DNA of 64,000 nucleotides from Bacteroidota bacterium (GTDB taxonomy: Bacteria > Bacteroidota > Bacteroidia > UBA8524), in the NCBI GenBank assembly GCA_016124735.1, contig WGMZ01000013.1:1-64000 (forward strand), read 5' to 3'. The notes under the pieces were generated by a model. It saw only the letters and a list, made by a program, of their open reading frames with translations. It did no database searches and was not told the origin of the DNA. A program made the translations under genes and the position numbers. The stretch's first letter is position 1; every line of letters begins with the position of its first letter. Shown here piece by piece: positions 54,840 to 62,702 of this stretch.

Positions 54840-56326
54840 AGAAGCTCCTTGTTGCCAACAGAGGCGAAATAGCCCTTCGCGTAATGCGAACGGCGAAAGA
54901 AATGGGGATTCAAACGGTGGCCGTTTATTCTGAAGCAGATCGTCAGGCGAAGCATGTTCGCTTCGCAGATGAGGCGGTTTTGCTGGGGCCTCCCCCTTCC
55001 AACCAAAGTTATCTGCTGGGCGATAAAATTCTGGAGATTTGTAAAGAATTAGAGGTGGATGCCATCCATCCAGGCTATGGCTTTCTTTCAGAGAATGCCG
55101 GTTTTGCCAGAAAGGTGAAAGAATCTGGTATCACCTTCGTTGGACCAAGCGCCGAAGCTATGGAAATTATGGGTTCCAAACTGGGAGCCAAGGAAGCGGT
55201 AAAAGCATACGGTGTGCCAATGGTTCCCGGACTTGACCACGCAATAGCCGACATTGAAGAAGCCAAAAAAGTAGCAATAGAAGTAGGGTATCCAATACTC
55301 ATCAAAGCTTCAGCAGGTGGTGGTGGAAAGGGAATGCGCGTCGTAAACGATCCCAAGGAATTTGAAGAACAGATGAAGCTGGCCGTTTCTGAAGCAACTG
55401 CTTCTTTTGGCGATGGAGCTGTGTTCATTGAAAAATATGTAGGGTCTCCCCGTCATATTGAGATTCAGGTGCTCGGCGACAACCAGGGGAATATTGTTTA
55501 CTTATTTGAAAGAGAGTGTTCAATTCAGCGCCGGCATCAAAAGCTTGTTGAGGAAGCCCCTTCTGCTGTATTGACACCGGAACTGAGAAAACAGATGGGC
55601 GAAGCGGCGGTGAATGTAGCGAAAGCCTGTAATTATACCGGGGCCGGAACTGTGGAATTCCTGGTGGATGAAACCATGAACTTTTATTTCCTCGAGATGA
55701 ATACCCGCTTGCAGGTGGAACATCCCGTTACAGAAATGATTACCGGGCTTGACCTGGTTCGCGAACAGATTCGCATTGCACGAGGCGAATCCCTTGGATA
55801 TACTCAGGAAGATCTAAGTATCAATGGACATGCTATCGAGCTTCGGATTTGTGCGGAAGACCCATCCAATAATTTCTTACCGGAAGTTGGTAAACTGGAA
55901 ACGTACCGTGTCCCCATGGGAACAGGGGTTCGGGTGGATGATGGATTTGAAGAAGGAATGGATATCCCGATTTACTACGACAACATGATTGCCAAGTTAA
56001 TCGTCTATGCTTCGGACCGTGAGAAAGCCATTGAAAGGATGAAAAGAGCCATTTCGGAATATGAAATTTCCGGTATTGCTACAACCCTTGAATTTGGCGA
56101 ATGGGTGATGAACCATGAAGCATTTAAGGAAGGTCAATTCGATACCAAATTCATCGATAAATACTTCAACGTCGATTCTCTTAAAAGAGAGGACGAAGGC
56201 GAAATGCTGGCAGCTGCTCTGGCAGCTACATTGTTTAACGCAGAACAAAAGTTGCAAAACGGCTCCTCTTCAAAATCTGAACAAGGCATGAGCGAATGGC
56301 GTCGCAACCGCACCCACCTGCGCTAA
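54836..56326 (+). CDS. accC: Biotin carboxylase (acyl-CoA carboxylase subunit)
   Basis: 496 residues. ATP-grasp enzyme that carboxylates biotin on a carrier. LLVANRGEIALRVMRTAKE, DAIHPGYGFLSENA, KASAGGGGKGMRV, ECSIQRRHQKLVEEAP and FLEMNTRLQVEHPVTE are diagnostic. A C-terminal tail of about 40 residues extends past the usual 450. It has no biotin-carrier domain and no accB beside it, so it may serve acetyl-CoA or propionyl-CoA carboxylase; the epimerase at 2822 would fit the latter. It overlaps the convergent cytochrome gene by 4 bp. Confidence 0.93.
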   Translation: MKKLLVANRGEIALRVMRTAKEMGIQTVAVYSEADRQAKHVRFADEAVLLGPPPSNQSYLLGDKILEICKELEVDAIHPGYGFLSENAGFARKVKESGITFVGPSAEAMEIMGSKLGAKEAVKAYGVPMVPGLDHAIADIEEAKKVAIEVGYPILIKASAGGGGKGMRVVNDPKEFEEQMKLAVSEATASFGDGAVFIEKYVGSPRHIEIQVLGDNQGNIVYLFERECSIQRRHQKLVEEAPSAVLTPELRKQMGEAAVNVAKACNYTGAGTVEFLVDETMNFYFLEMNTRLQVEHPVTEMITGLDLVREQIRIARGESLGYTQEDLSINGHAIELRICAEDPSNNFLPEVGKLETYRVPMGTGVRVDDGFEEGMDIPIYYDNMIAKLIVYASDREKAIERMKRAISEYEISGIATTLEFGEWVMNHEAFKEGQFDTKFIDKYFNVDSLKREDEGEMLAAALAATLFNAEQKLQNGSSSKSEQGMSEWRRNRTHLR

Positions 56327-57324
56327 TTGCCAATATACGTCGAATCATTCAATGCATACAAAAAGGCCTCCAGGGCCTTTTTTTGTTCCACACCAATCGC
56401 TGAAAAATCGCCCGCCTTCAGGCGTTCATCTGCCAATGGGTTCTGAGCCTGGTTCCGAGCGTAATGATTCAGGACATCATCTAATGAAGCCAAACGTCCA
56501 TCGTGCATGTACGGTGCTGTGAAACCGACATTACGGAGTGAGGGTGTTTTAAACTTGCCAATATCTGCAGAGTCATTGGTAATGCGATAACGCCCCCAGT
56601 AAATCAGCTCATGACTTTTATCGCTAATGGATGAGTCTATTCCATTCGCGTGATAGGAGAGGTCTGTAAAAAGGGGTGCCGGATGACAGGAGGCACAGAA
56701 TTGCGTATACAGTTTCTCCCCTTCCAACTCCATACGGGTGAAATTTTCTTTCCCCGCCTTTACACGGTCATAGTGAGAATCAAAGCTTAGCAGTGTTCTT
56801 TCGTACTGTGCCAAGGCTCTTGCCAGTCCCTGAGTGGTGATCGAATCTTCACCAAAAGCATCCCTGAACAACTTCGGATACTCTTTGTCTGCTCTAAGCT
56901 TTTTTAGCAGTATAGTGAGGTCCATCCCCATTTCATCCGGATGTGTCAGCGGGCCAAAAACCTGTGATTCCAGATTCTTCGAGCCGCCATCCCAAAATAA
57001 ACCCGGATACCAGGCTAGATTGAAAAGAGCCGGAGCGTGCCTCAACAAAGGCTTATGTGAAACACCCATCGAGGTTAGGCTTTGTCCATCTGTAAAGGCT
57101 TTTTCCGGATGATGGCAAGTCTGACAAGAAACCGTTCCATTGGAAGACAGTTGCGAATCAAAAAACAAACGCTTACCAAGCTCCACTCCCTTTTCGGTAG
57201 CCTTATTGCTTTCAGACTGCGGAACCACCCCTGCCGGAGTATCAGGAAATGTATAAGGCGCATTCGTCTTAGGCGACGAACAGGCAACACAAAATACAAT
57301 TCCCAATAATCCGTGGAGGCGCAT
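56323..57324 (-). CDS. Diheme cytochrome c peroxidase, MauG/MbnH-like lipoprotein
   Basis: 333 residues. Lipobox cysteine C15. Two heme c sites: CQTCH (C67, C70, H71) and CASCH (C210, C213, H214). Flanking RLFFDSQLSSNGTVSC, FWDGGSKNLESQ, TPSLRNVGFTAPYMHDGR are typical of the CcpA/MauG family. Being next to an mbnP gene points to MbnH, which in methanotrophs oxidises a tryptophan of MbnP. A plain hydrogen-peroxide-removing peroxidase is the alternative. It is last gene of a five-gene unit, 10 nt after mbnP. Confidence 0.9.
   Translation of the reverse strand: MRLHGLLGIVFCVACSSPKTNAPYTFPDTPAGVVPQSESNKATEKGVELGKRLFFDSQLSSNGTVSCQTCHHPEKAFTDGQSLTSMGVSHKPLLRHAPALFNLAWYPGLFWDGGSKNLESQVFGPLTHPDEMGMDLTILLKKLRADKEYPKLFRDAFGEDSITTQGLARALAQYERTLLSFDSHYDRVKAGKENFTRMELEGEKLYTQFCASCHPAPLFTDLSYHANGIDSSISDKSHELIYWGRYRITNDSADIGKFKTPSLRNVGFTAPYMHDGRLASLDDVLNHYARNQAQNPLADERLKAGDFSAIGVEQKKALEAFLYALNDSTYIGN
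56361..56384 (+). terminator. accC terminator inside the MauG-like gene
   Basis: AAAGGCC (56362-56368) pairs with GGCCTTT (56374-56380), followed by four more T. It lies 35 nt after the accC stop and within the 3' coding end of the MauG-like gene on the opposite strand (around EQKKALEAFLY). Confidence 0.8.
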
Positions 57325-57334
57325 TACTTGCTAA

Positions 57335-58114
57335 TTATAACTCTTCGAAGTGGTGCAAACTAAAAGCCTGGGAATAATTCTCTGCCACCTTAGCCGTTTG
57401 AGCCGGTGGTCCTACCAATAAATAGGGATAGGTCTTGAGGTCCATGGCATTCGGATCGGTGAACAAATTCAGGGCATGCAACAAAATATGCAATTCATAT
57501 GAACTTCCGCCGTTTACATCCGTAGCCACAGGAAAATCTATGGTAACGATTTTGTAGTTGGCATTCGTCCCTATATGGTACTGAAAAGGAGTATATGCCA
57601 TCGAATCAGAATTATAGAATGTTCCTTCTGTTTTCAGGAAGATATAGCCTGTTTGCCAGGTCCAGCTCATGCCCACTGTTGGGCTTAACTCTCCGACCAG
57701 TGAATCCAGACTCGCATTGTGGTTGGAGTCAACTCCTACTGTAAAGCGAACTGATTTGTATTTACCCGCCGGAATATTGACACTAAATGTTTCCCGCTCC
57801 TTTTTATCATCCCGACGTAAAAGTCTATAGTTTTTGGCTTCGTTCCATTCACTCCCATCCTCAGCAGTAAAGGTAATATCAGACACCCACCAATTGAGAA
57901 AATCGAAAGTAACTGAATCTCCTTTAGAGGTGGAATATACCTGACCCAATTTGAGGGTCTCATAATCCAAATCACCCACCGCCTGAAATTCAAAATTGAT
58001 AGTTGCGTCAGTAGATGGCTGAGGATTTTCTTTTTTATCATTCTTATGACAGGAAGACAAAATCCACATTGCCAATGTCACAAGTGTAATTACATTAAGA
58101 TTGAATATTTTCAT
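57335..58114 (-). CDS. MbnP-family periplasmic lipoprotein
   Basis: 259 residues. Lipobox cysteine C22 (WILSSC). Family features are INFEFQAVGDLDYETLK with LGQVYSTSKGDSVTFDFLNWWVSDI (W75, W76), NIPAGKYKSVRFTVGVDSNHN and GMSWTWQTGYIFLKTEG (W151, W153), then His-containing YHIG and ELHILLHAL. MbnP proteins in methanotrophs bind copper and carry a tryptophan turned into kynurenine by MbnH. The same tryptophan-rich core and the adjacent MauG-like gene suggest the same chemistry here. Confidence 0.85.
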   Translation of the reverse strand: MKIFNLNVITLVTLAMWILSSCHKNDKKENPQPSTDATINFEFQAVGDLDYETLKLGQVYSTSKGDSVTFDFLNWWVSDITFTAEDGSEWNEAKNYRLLRRDDKKERETFSVNIPAGKYKSVRFTVGVDSNHNASLDSLVGELSPTVGMSWTWQTGYIFLKTEGTFYNSDSMAYTPFQYHIGTNANYKIVTIDFPVATDVNGGSSYELHILLHALNLFTDPNAMDLKTYPYLLVGPPAQTAKVAENYSQAFSLHHFEEL

Positions 58115-58158
58115 GTTATTTATTTTAGTAAGAGCATTTGGTAGGTGTTTTTGTTGCT

Positions 58159-58560
58159 TTACCTACTAATGAAACAGTAAACCTCTTCCAACAATTCGCC
58201 CTTGTGATTTGTCGTGACTACTTGTAAGTGCAGGGTATCCCCCTTTTCACAGTTGTTCGTCCAGGTTTTATTGAAATTGTATTCATAGGTGTGGGTATGT
58301 CCTTCTTCATCAAAAAAGAGGGAATCCCCGTGATTCAGCCGAAAAGCATATTCATGTAAACTAAGTTTGTCGGAGATATAGACTTGGAAATCCACCGTTA
58401 CGCCACTATCGAGATAGCTGCCATCGGCAGGATGAATCAAATCAATCTCCATATCTGTTTGATTACCGGTTGCCGGATCTACTGTCGTGGTCCCGGAATC
58501 TTGCTTTTTGCATGCGTTGAACAAAAGCGCAATGCTTGCGATTGCTAGTATACGTATCAT
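58159..58560 (-). CDS. Small His-containing lipoprotein
   Basis: 133 residues from ATG 58560, which gives a lipoprotein signal (IASIALLFNAC); the longer frame opens 21 residues earlier inside the barrel gene. The mature part resembles an immunoglobulin-like strand set (IDLIHPADGSYLDSGVTVDFQVYISD) followed by EEGHTHTYEYNFN and NCEKGD. The HxH and nearby acidic groups could bind metal. I do not recognise a named function. It starts 1 nt after the barrel gene stop and is 44 nt before mbnP. Confidence 0.78.
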   Translation of the reverse strand: MIRILAIASIALLFNACKKQDSGTTTVDPATGNQTDMEIDLIHPADGSYLDSGVTVDFQVYISDKLSLHEYAFRLNHGDSLFFDEEGHTHTYEYNFNKTWTNNCEKGDTLHLQVVTTNHKGELLEEVYCFISR

Positions 58561-58561
58561 C

Positions 58562-59482
58562 TTAAAATTTCGGATAATAGGTAAGTTGAAATTGAAATCT
58601 TGACTGGATATGAACCCGTCCATTTGCTATCTTTCCATTTACCGGAAGGAAATACATGGCTCCTGCAGCCAGTCGGTTTTTTCTCCATTGCATCCCCGCT
58701 TTCATCTGGCCCGTCGAATACGCACTGAATTCGAGTTCTTCCTGATTTTGGAAGTCTCGGTACCCTTTTTCATACAGATAGCCAAGAGAAACATAGAGGT
58801 CGTTCATTTTTTTCAGGGAAATCACTTTTCCAAAATCGCCTTGAAGTTGAACCCGGTTGCCCCAATTCAAACCATCTCTTGTACTTCCATTTACCCGGTA
58901 CAATCCTCTGAGTGATACAGACCAGGACTTTATGATATACTGGGCATTCACGCGAAAGAAATGATCAAAACTACCGGTTCCCGGAATCATGTAACGACTT
59001 ACCGATTCGCTGATCATATCTGAATGGTATTTCCCGGTAGGGAGTTTCAAGGCATAGGAAGCCGACATTAATAGACGATGATTCTTGTAGATGGAATCCA
59101 TTTCAAAAAAGCGGGTCACGCCCATCTGCATATCGCTCATGCCGAAAATATGGCTTTGAACCGACTCTTCCGTTTTACTCACATATTGCAAGGGAATAGC
59201 CACATTGGCCTGCCAATTTTTAATAATCCGGATACCAGCCGTAAAGGCGCTGACCTGAAAATATTCCTGCGACCTCATCTGATAGCCTACCTGTCCATTT
59301 TGCACACTTGGCAGGTGTAGAGACTGAAAAGCCATAAACTGGTACAGCCACCCCAATTGGTTCTCTCTATTAAAATTGCCGGGGAAATTGGCAGCCGACG
59401 CGCTGGAACATCCACATACGTCGCATGCCTGTGCCGGATACATGGCTAGAAGGCCTGCCAGCACAACAAGTATTTTTTTCAT
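58562..59482 (-). CDS. Outer-membrane barrel with N-terminal CDVCGC motif
   Basis: 306 residues. The signal peptide would be cut after AQA, so the mature protein begins CDVCGC (C20, C23, C25), followed by a Ser/Ala spacer and then strands such as WQANVAIPLQYVS, GMSDMQMGVTRFF, ALKLPTGKYHSD, YIIKSWSVSLRGLYRV and a terminal F. The barrel part is like the 'transporter' or MetA-pathway-type OMPs in Bacteroidota. The exposed Cys cluster suggests soft-metal binding. It lies 36 nt after the small Cys/His gene. Confidence 0.78.
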   Translation of the reverse strand: MKKILVVLAGLLAMYPAQACDVCGCSSASAANFPGNFNRENQLGWLYQFMAFQSLHLPSVQNGQVGYQMRSQEYFQVSAFTAGIRIIKNWQANVAIPLQYVSKTEESVQSHIFGMSDMQMGVTRFFEMDSIYKNHRLLMSASYALKLPTGKYHSDMISESVSRYMIPGTGSFDHFFRVNAQYIIKSWSVSLRGLYRVNGSTRDGLNWGNRVQLQGDFGKVISLKKMNDLYVSLGYLYEKGYRDFQNQEELEFSAYSTGQMKAGMQWRKNRLAAGAMYFLPVNGKIANGRVHIQSRFQFQLTYYPKF

Positions 59483-59518
59483 TGATAATAATTACGTTTA
59501 AGATTGATTTATTCGGTC

Positions 59519-59893
59519 TTAAACGTGTGCGGGCGGAGGACGATGGGTTGCATAGAGTGAAATGCCCGGATAATGATTTATCCAGGGGAAATATTCCACC
59601 TGCTGAAATAAAGTTTGAGCAGTTACAATTCCCAGCCCTTCTATTGGGGCGCAGAAAGGCGACAAATGCCCTTCAAAAATTAAGTGACGATCCTGATCTT
59701 GACGCGCCTGTTTTTTGATGGTTTCATGAAGATGACATTGACCCTGACAGGTGTTTTCAACAGCATCTTTTTGAATACAAAGCTCTTTAATGATATAGGC
59801 TTTGTTAAGCGTATAATAGAGTGTGGCCTTGATACCGCCCAGCGACAGGACGAGCAATTGAAAAGAAAGGATAATGGCCAAAAACTTCCTCAC
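59519..59893 (-). CDS. Small membrane-anchored Cys/His-rich protein
   Basis: 124 residues from GTG 59893. The longer frame would start before the promoter box, so GTG is chosen; it gives RKFLAIILSFQLLVLSLGG as a signal or anchor. Then LNKAYIIKELCIQKDAVENTCQGQCHLHETIKK in pieces holds C39, C49, C53 and H54/H56; C81 follows, and the C-terminus is HRPPPAHV. The C-x9-C-x3-CH pattern suggests metal binding. I believe similar small proteins precede copper-related OMP genes in Bacteroidota, but the family has no function I know. It leads the operon. Confidence 0.75.
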   Translation of the reverse strand: MRKFLAIILSFQLLVLSLGGIKATLYYTLNKAYIIKELCIQKDAVENTCQGQCHLHETIKKQARQDQDRHLIFEGHLSPFCAPIEGLGIVTAQTLFQQVEYFPWINHYPGISLYATHRPPPAHV

Positions 59894-59897
59894 ACGG

Positions 59898-59905
59898 CAA
59901 AGGTA
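59898..59905 (-). promoter_or_regulatory. -7 box of the MbnP operon
   Basis: TACCTTTG on the minus strand, exact match, ending 4 nt before the GTG at 59893. It faces away from the M61 box 18 bp to its right. Confidence 0.65.
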
Positions 59906-59923
59906 GCATTGTTTATTAAAAAT

Positions 59924-59931
59924 TAACTTTG
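59924..59931 (+). promoter_or_regulatory. -7 box directly before the M61 gene
   Basis: TAACTTTG, exact match, ending 5 nt before the ATG at 59937 (TTTGCATCCATG). Confidence 0.65.
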
Positions 59932-59936
59932 CATCC

Positions 59937-61652
59937 ATGAATTATACCCTCAGCACCCTACACCAGGGAAGTCGATTCCTCTCCGTTTTAGCCGAATTCA
60001 GTACCCATGGAAGAGATGAGATGGAAATACAACTTTCTTCCTGGCGCCCCGGGCGGTACGAGATTGGCAATTTTGCTAAAAACATACGAAAGTTTGAGGT
60101 GTACAGTCAGGATGGAGAAGTTCTGGGATTTCATAAAATCAATAAGGACCGCTGGTTGATTCATTGTTCAGGCAAAGATAAAATCCGGATTTCATACGAA
60201 TACTTTGCCTCGACATTGGATGCCGGTTCCACCTTTTGCGGAAAAGACCTTCTCTATGTCAATCCTGTAAATTGTTTGGTATATGACCCGGATTACGAAA
60301 TGCAAGCCTGCGAGGTGTTGTTGAAGGTGCCGGATAATTACCAAATTGCGAGCAGCATGCAGGTTAAGGGTAAGCGTTTATTCGCTACCGACTACCACGA
60401 ATTGGCCGATTCCCCACTCATCGCATCTCCAGATTTGGTTCATCATCTTTTTGAGGTAGAAGGTTATCGTTTCCATGTATGGTTACAAGGAAAAAACAAC
60501 CTGGATATCACGCGTTTCATGGTAGAGGCAAAGGCTTATACGATGGAACAACTCAAAGTGTTTGGAGACATGGAGACGGAGGAATACCATTATTTATTCA
60601 TCTTCCTTCCTACCCGTTATCATCATGGAGTAGAGCATCATGCATCCACCGTAATAGTCATGGGTCCGGGTGAGGAATTTAACCAGGAAGCACGTCATCA
60701 TGAATTTCTTGCAATTAGCTCTCATGAATTATTTCATTACTGGAATGTGAAGAGGATTCGACCAGCAGACATGTTCCCCTACGACTATACCAAAGAAAAT
60801 TACAGTCGGATGGGATACGTGTACGAAGGAATAACCACTTATTACGGCGATTACATGCTGTTGCGTTCCGGTGTATTGAATTTTGACGACTACACGCTTC
60901 AAGCCAACGCGGACCTTCAAAAGCACTTCGACAATGAAGGACGCTACCATTATTCCGTAGCAGAATCCTCATTCGATACCTGGCTCGATGGATATGTTCC
61001 CGGCGTGCCTGGAAGAAAAGTAAGTATTTACACAGAAGGGATGTTGGCAGCTTTAATGCTGGATATAGAGGTTCGATGCGCGACTCAAAACCAATCCTCT
61101 TTAGATACTGTAATGAAGCGGCTCTATGTTGATTTTTATAAAGAAGGACTGCCGTATACCGAAAAACAATTCAAGCAGCTGATTGAAGAAGTAGCCGGCA
61201 AATCATTCGACTTCTTTTTCCACGACTTTTATTGGGGCAAAGGCAATATTGAAAAGGCCCTTCCTAAGAGTCTGTGGAGTATTGGATGTGAAATCAAAAC
61301 GGAAGAATCCAGTTATTTGCACGAGGCTAAATACGGATTCAAACTGAGTGGTGGCCAAAAAGTCATTGTTACTACGATTCTGGAAGATTCTCCGGCGGAA
61401 CATGCCGGATTAAGTTTGAACGACGAAGTGATGTTAATTAACAATACTCCGGTGGGACAAGGAACCGATTGGAATCAATTGTTTAACGCAGGAAGTACTT
61501 TACTCGTCTGGAATAGCATCGAAGGAAGTAAAACCATCGATTTAGTTCCAAATGGCGGAACATCTTTCAAACGTTACAGTATTCGGAAGTTAGATAATGC
61601 CACCGCAGATCAAAAAGCCTTTTTTGAGGCTTGGAGCGGGCAGAAATGGTAA
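59937..61652 (+). CDS. M61-family glycyl aminopeptidase with PDZ domain
   Basis: 571 residues. N-terminal beta-sandwich, then GVEHHASTVI and the zinc site HELFH (H263, E264, H267) in FLAISSHELFHYWNVKRIRP, with E298 in YEGITTYYGDY as third ligand. A C-terminal PDZ domain lies at about 450-545 (VIVTTILEDSPAEHAGLSLNDEVMLINN). No signal peptide is visible, so it is likely cytosolic. It is divergent from the MbnP operon, with 43 nt between start codons. Confidence 0.92.
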   Translation: MNYTLSTLHQGSRFLSVLAEFSTHGRDEMEIQLSSWRPGRYEIGNFAKNIRKFEVYSQDGEVLGFHKINKDRWLIHCSGKDKIRISYEYFASTLDAGSTFCGKDLLYVNPVNCLVYDPDYEMQACEVLLKVPDNYQIASSMQVKGKRLFATDYHELADSPLIASPDLVHHLFEVEGYRFHVWLQGKNNLDITRFMVEAKAYTMEQLKVFGDMETEEYHYLFIFLPTRYHHGVEHHASTVIVMGPGEEFNQEARHHEFLAISSHELFHYWNVKRIRPADMFPYDYTKENYSRMGYVYEGITTYYGDYMLLRSGVLNFDDYTLQANADLQKHFDNEGRYHYSVAESSFDTWLDGYVPGVPGRKVSIYTEGMLAALMLDIEVRCATQNQSSLDTVMKRLYVDFYKEGLPYTEKQFKQLIEEVAGKSFDFFFHDFYWGKGNIEKALPKSLWSIGCEIKTEESSYLHEAKYGFKLSGGQKVIVTTILEDSPAEHAGLSLNDEVMLINNTPVGQGTDWNQLFNAGSTLLVWNSIEGSKTIDLVPNGGTSFKRYSIRKLDNATADQKAFFEAWSGQKW

Positions 61653-61665
61653 GGATGTTCTCCCT

Positions 61666-62445
61666 TTAATCTTTATGGCGAATACAGATAAAATGGCTCA
61701 TTTCCGTTTTATCTCTCAACTCAGGGCTAAATGTTTTAAGAGAATAACTTATCGCCTGATTTTCATCCGATTCTGTGCTGGACCAAAGGCTTGTGGCATT
61801 GGAGGCGAGTCTTAGCTGATTACTATTTTGTACGATACTATACAGTTCTTTATCCGATGGCAAATACCAATCAGAGTGTCCGTCTACGGTTAAAGACGCA
61901 CAATATTTTGCTGCTGAGTTTTGACTTGATCCCGGAATTTTAGAGGTATTTGCTAAACCATCCGTCGGACTGTCTGCACCAACGACACCAGATTGTGCGG
62001 CCCAACTTCGGCTTTGAAAAGAGATGGAATCCATGATCTCCACATCGATTTTGGTCGCGGTAATATTCAATGCATAGAATGAAGAAGTCGCTCCGGTAAT
62101 TTCTTCACTGAAAAAAGTATTTTCCGAATTGCTAACAAATGCTCTCATATAATATTGTGTATGAGGCGAAAGCGAATCAATCGTGGCCGTAAATGTATCT
62201 ATACTCGAAAAGTATACCTTGTCGCTAAGGTCAGGCATTGAATGCGTCGCAACACAAAAACCTACCGATTTAACCGGAAGCGAGCCTTGATTATCCAAAA
62301 TGGCTGAAGTCCAGAAACCATAAGGCCAATTCCCCGATTGAGTATATCCCATTCGGACTTGCGGATTCTCGATTGGCGTTGATTTCTCTTTAGCACAGGA
62401 AACTGTAATCAATAAAGCTGCGGCAATTATCCAGGGCGTTTTCAT
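61666..62445 (-). CDS. DUF1566 lipoprotein with a fibronectin-like region
   Basis: 259 residues from ATG 62445, which gives a lipoprotein signal (AAALLITVSC, C17). Residues about 30-120 resemble an Fn3-like strand set (LPVKSVGFCVAT, DSLSPHTQYYMRAFVSNSENTFFSE). The C-terminal part is the DUF1566/Lcl-type domain: AAKYCASLTVDGHSDWYLPSDKELYSI and SLWSSTES. Such domains occur in surface lipoproteins that bind host or matrix molecules; the role here is unknown. Confidence 0.8.
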   Translation of the reverse strand: MKTPWIIAAALLITVSCAKEKSTPIENPQVRMGYTQSGNWPYGFWTSAILDNQGSLPVKSVGFCVATHSMPDLSDKVYFSSIDTFTATIDSLSPHTQYYMRAFVSNSENTFFSEEITGATSSFYALNITATKIDVEIMDSISFQSRSWAAQSGVVGADSPTDGLANTSKIPGSSQNSAAKYCASLTVDGHSDWYLPSDKELYSIVQNSNQLRLASNATSLWSSTESDENQAISYSLKTFSPELRDKTEMSHFICIRHKD

Positions 62446-62540
62446 GGTAGTGTGGTTGGTTAAAAAATATAAGAACTTGATCATCAATGCCTCACAAATA
62501 ATGCCATACATTTATATTATTAATCTTTATAACAAGCTGC

Positions 62541-62674
62541 GCTGCGATGAATCACAGCTCTACTCCATTGCATGGCCAACATTTTATCCTTTGAGGTAAG
62601 GTCGCCGATTTGTCGCGACCTGATCATGGCGATGAAAATAGGATGTCTGACGACACCAGCCGCGATGAATCGCG
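62541..62674. repeat. Cluster of short inverted repeats
   Basis: Three hairpins lie in the 257-nt gap: 62541-62558 (GCTGCGAT-ga-ATCACAGC, one mismatch), 62600-62620 (GGTCGC..GCGACC) and 62661-62674 (CGCGAT-ga-ATCGCG). The first and third share the core CGATGAATC. No T-runs follow. This could be a small repeat element; no gene is present. Confidence 0.55.
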
Positions 62675-62702
62675 ACCTTCCTTCCGTGCGGAGTAACTTG
62701 AC

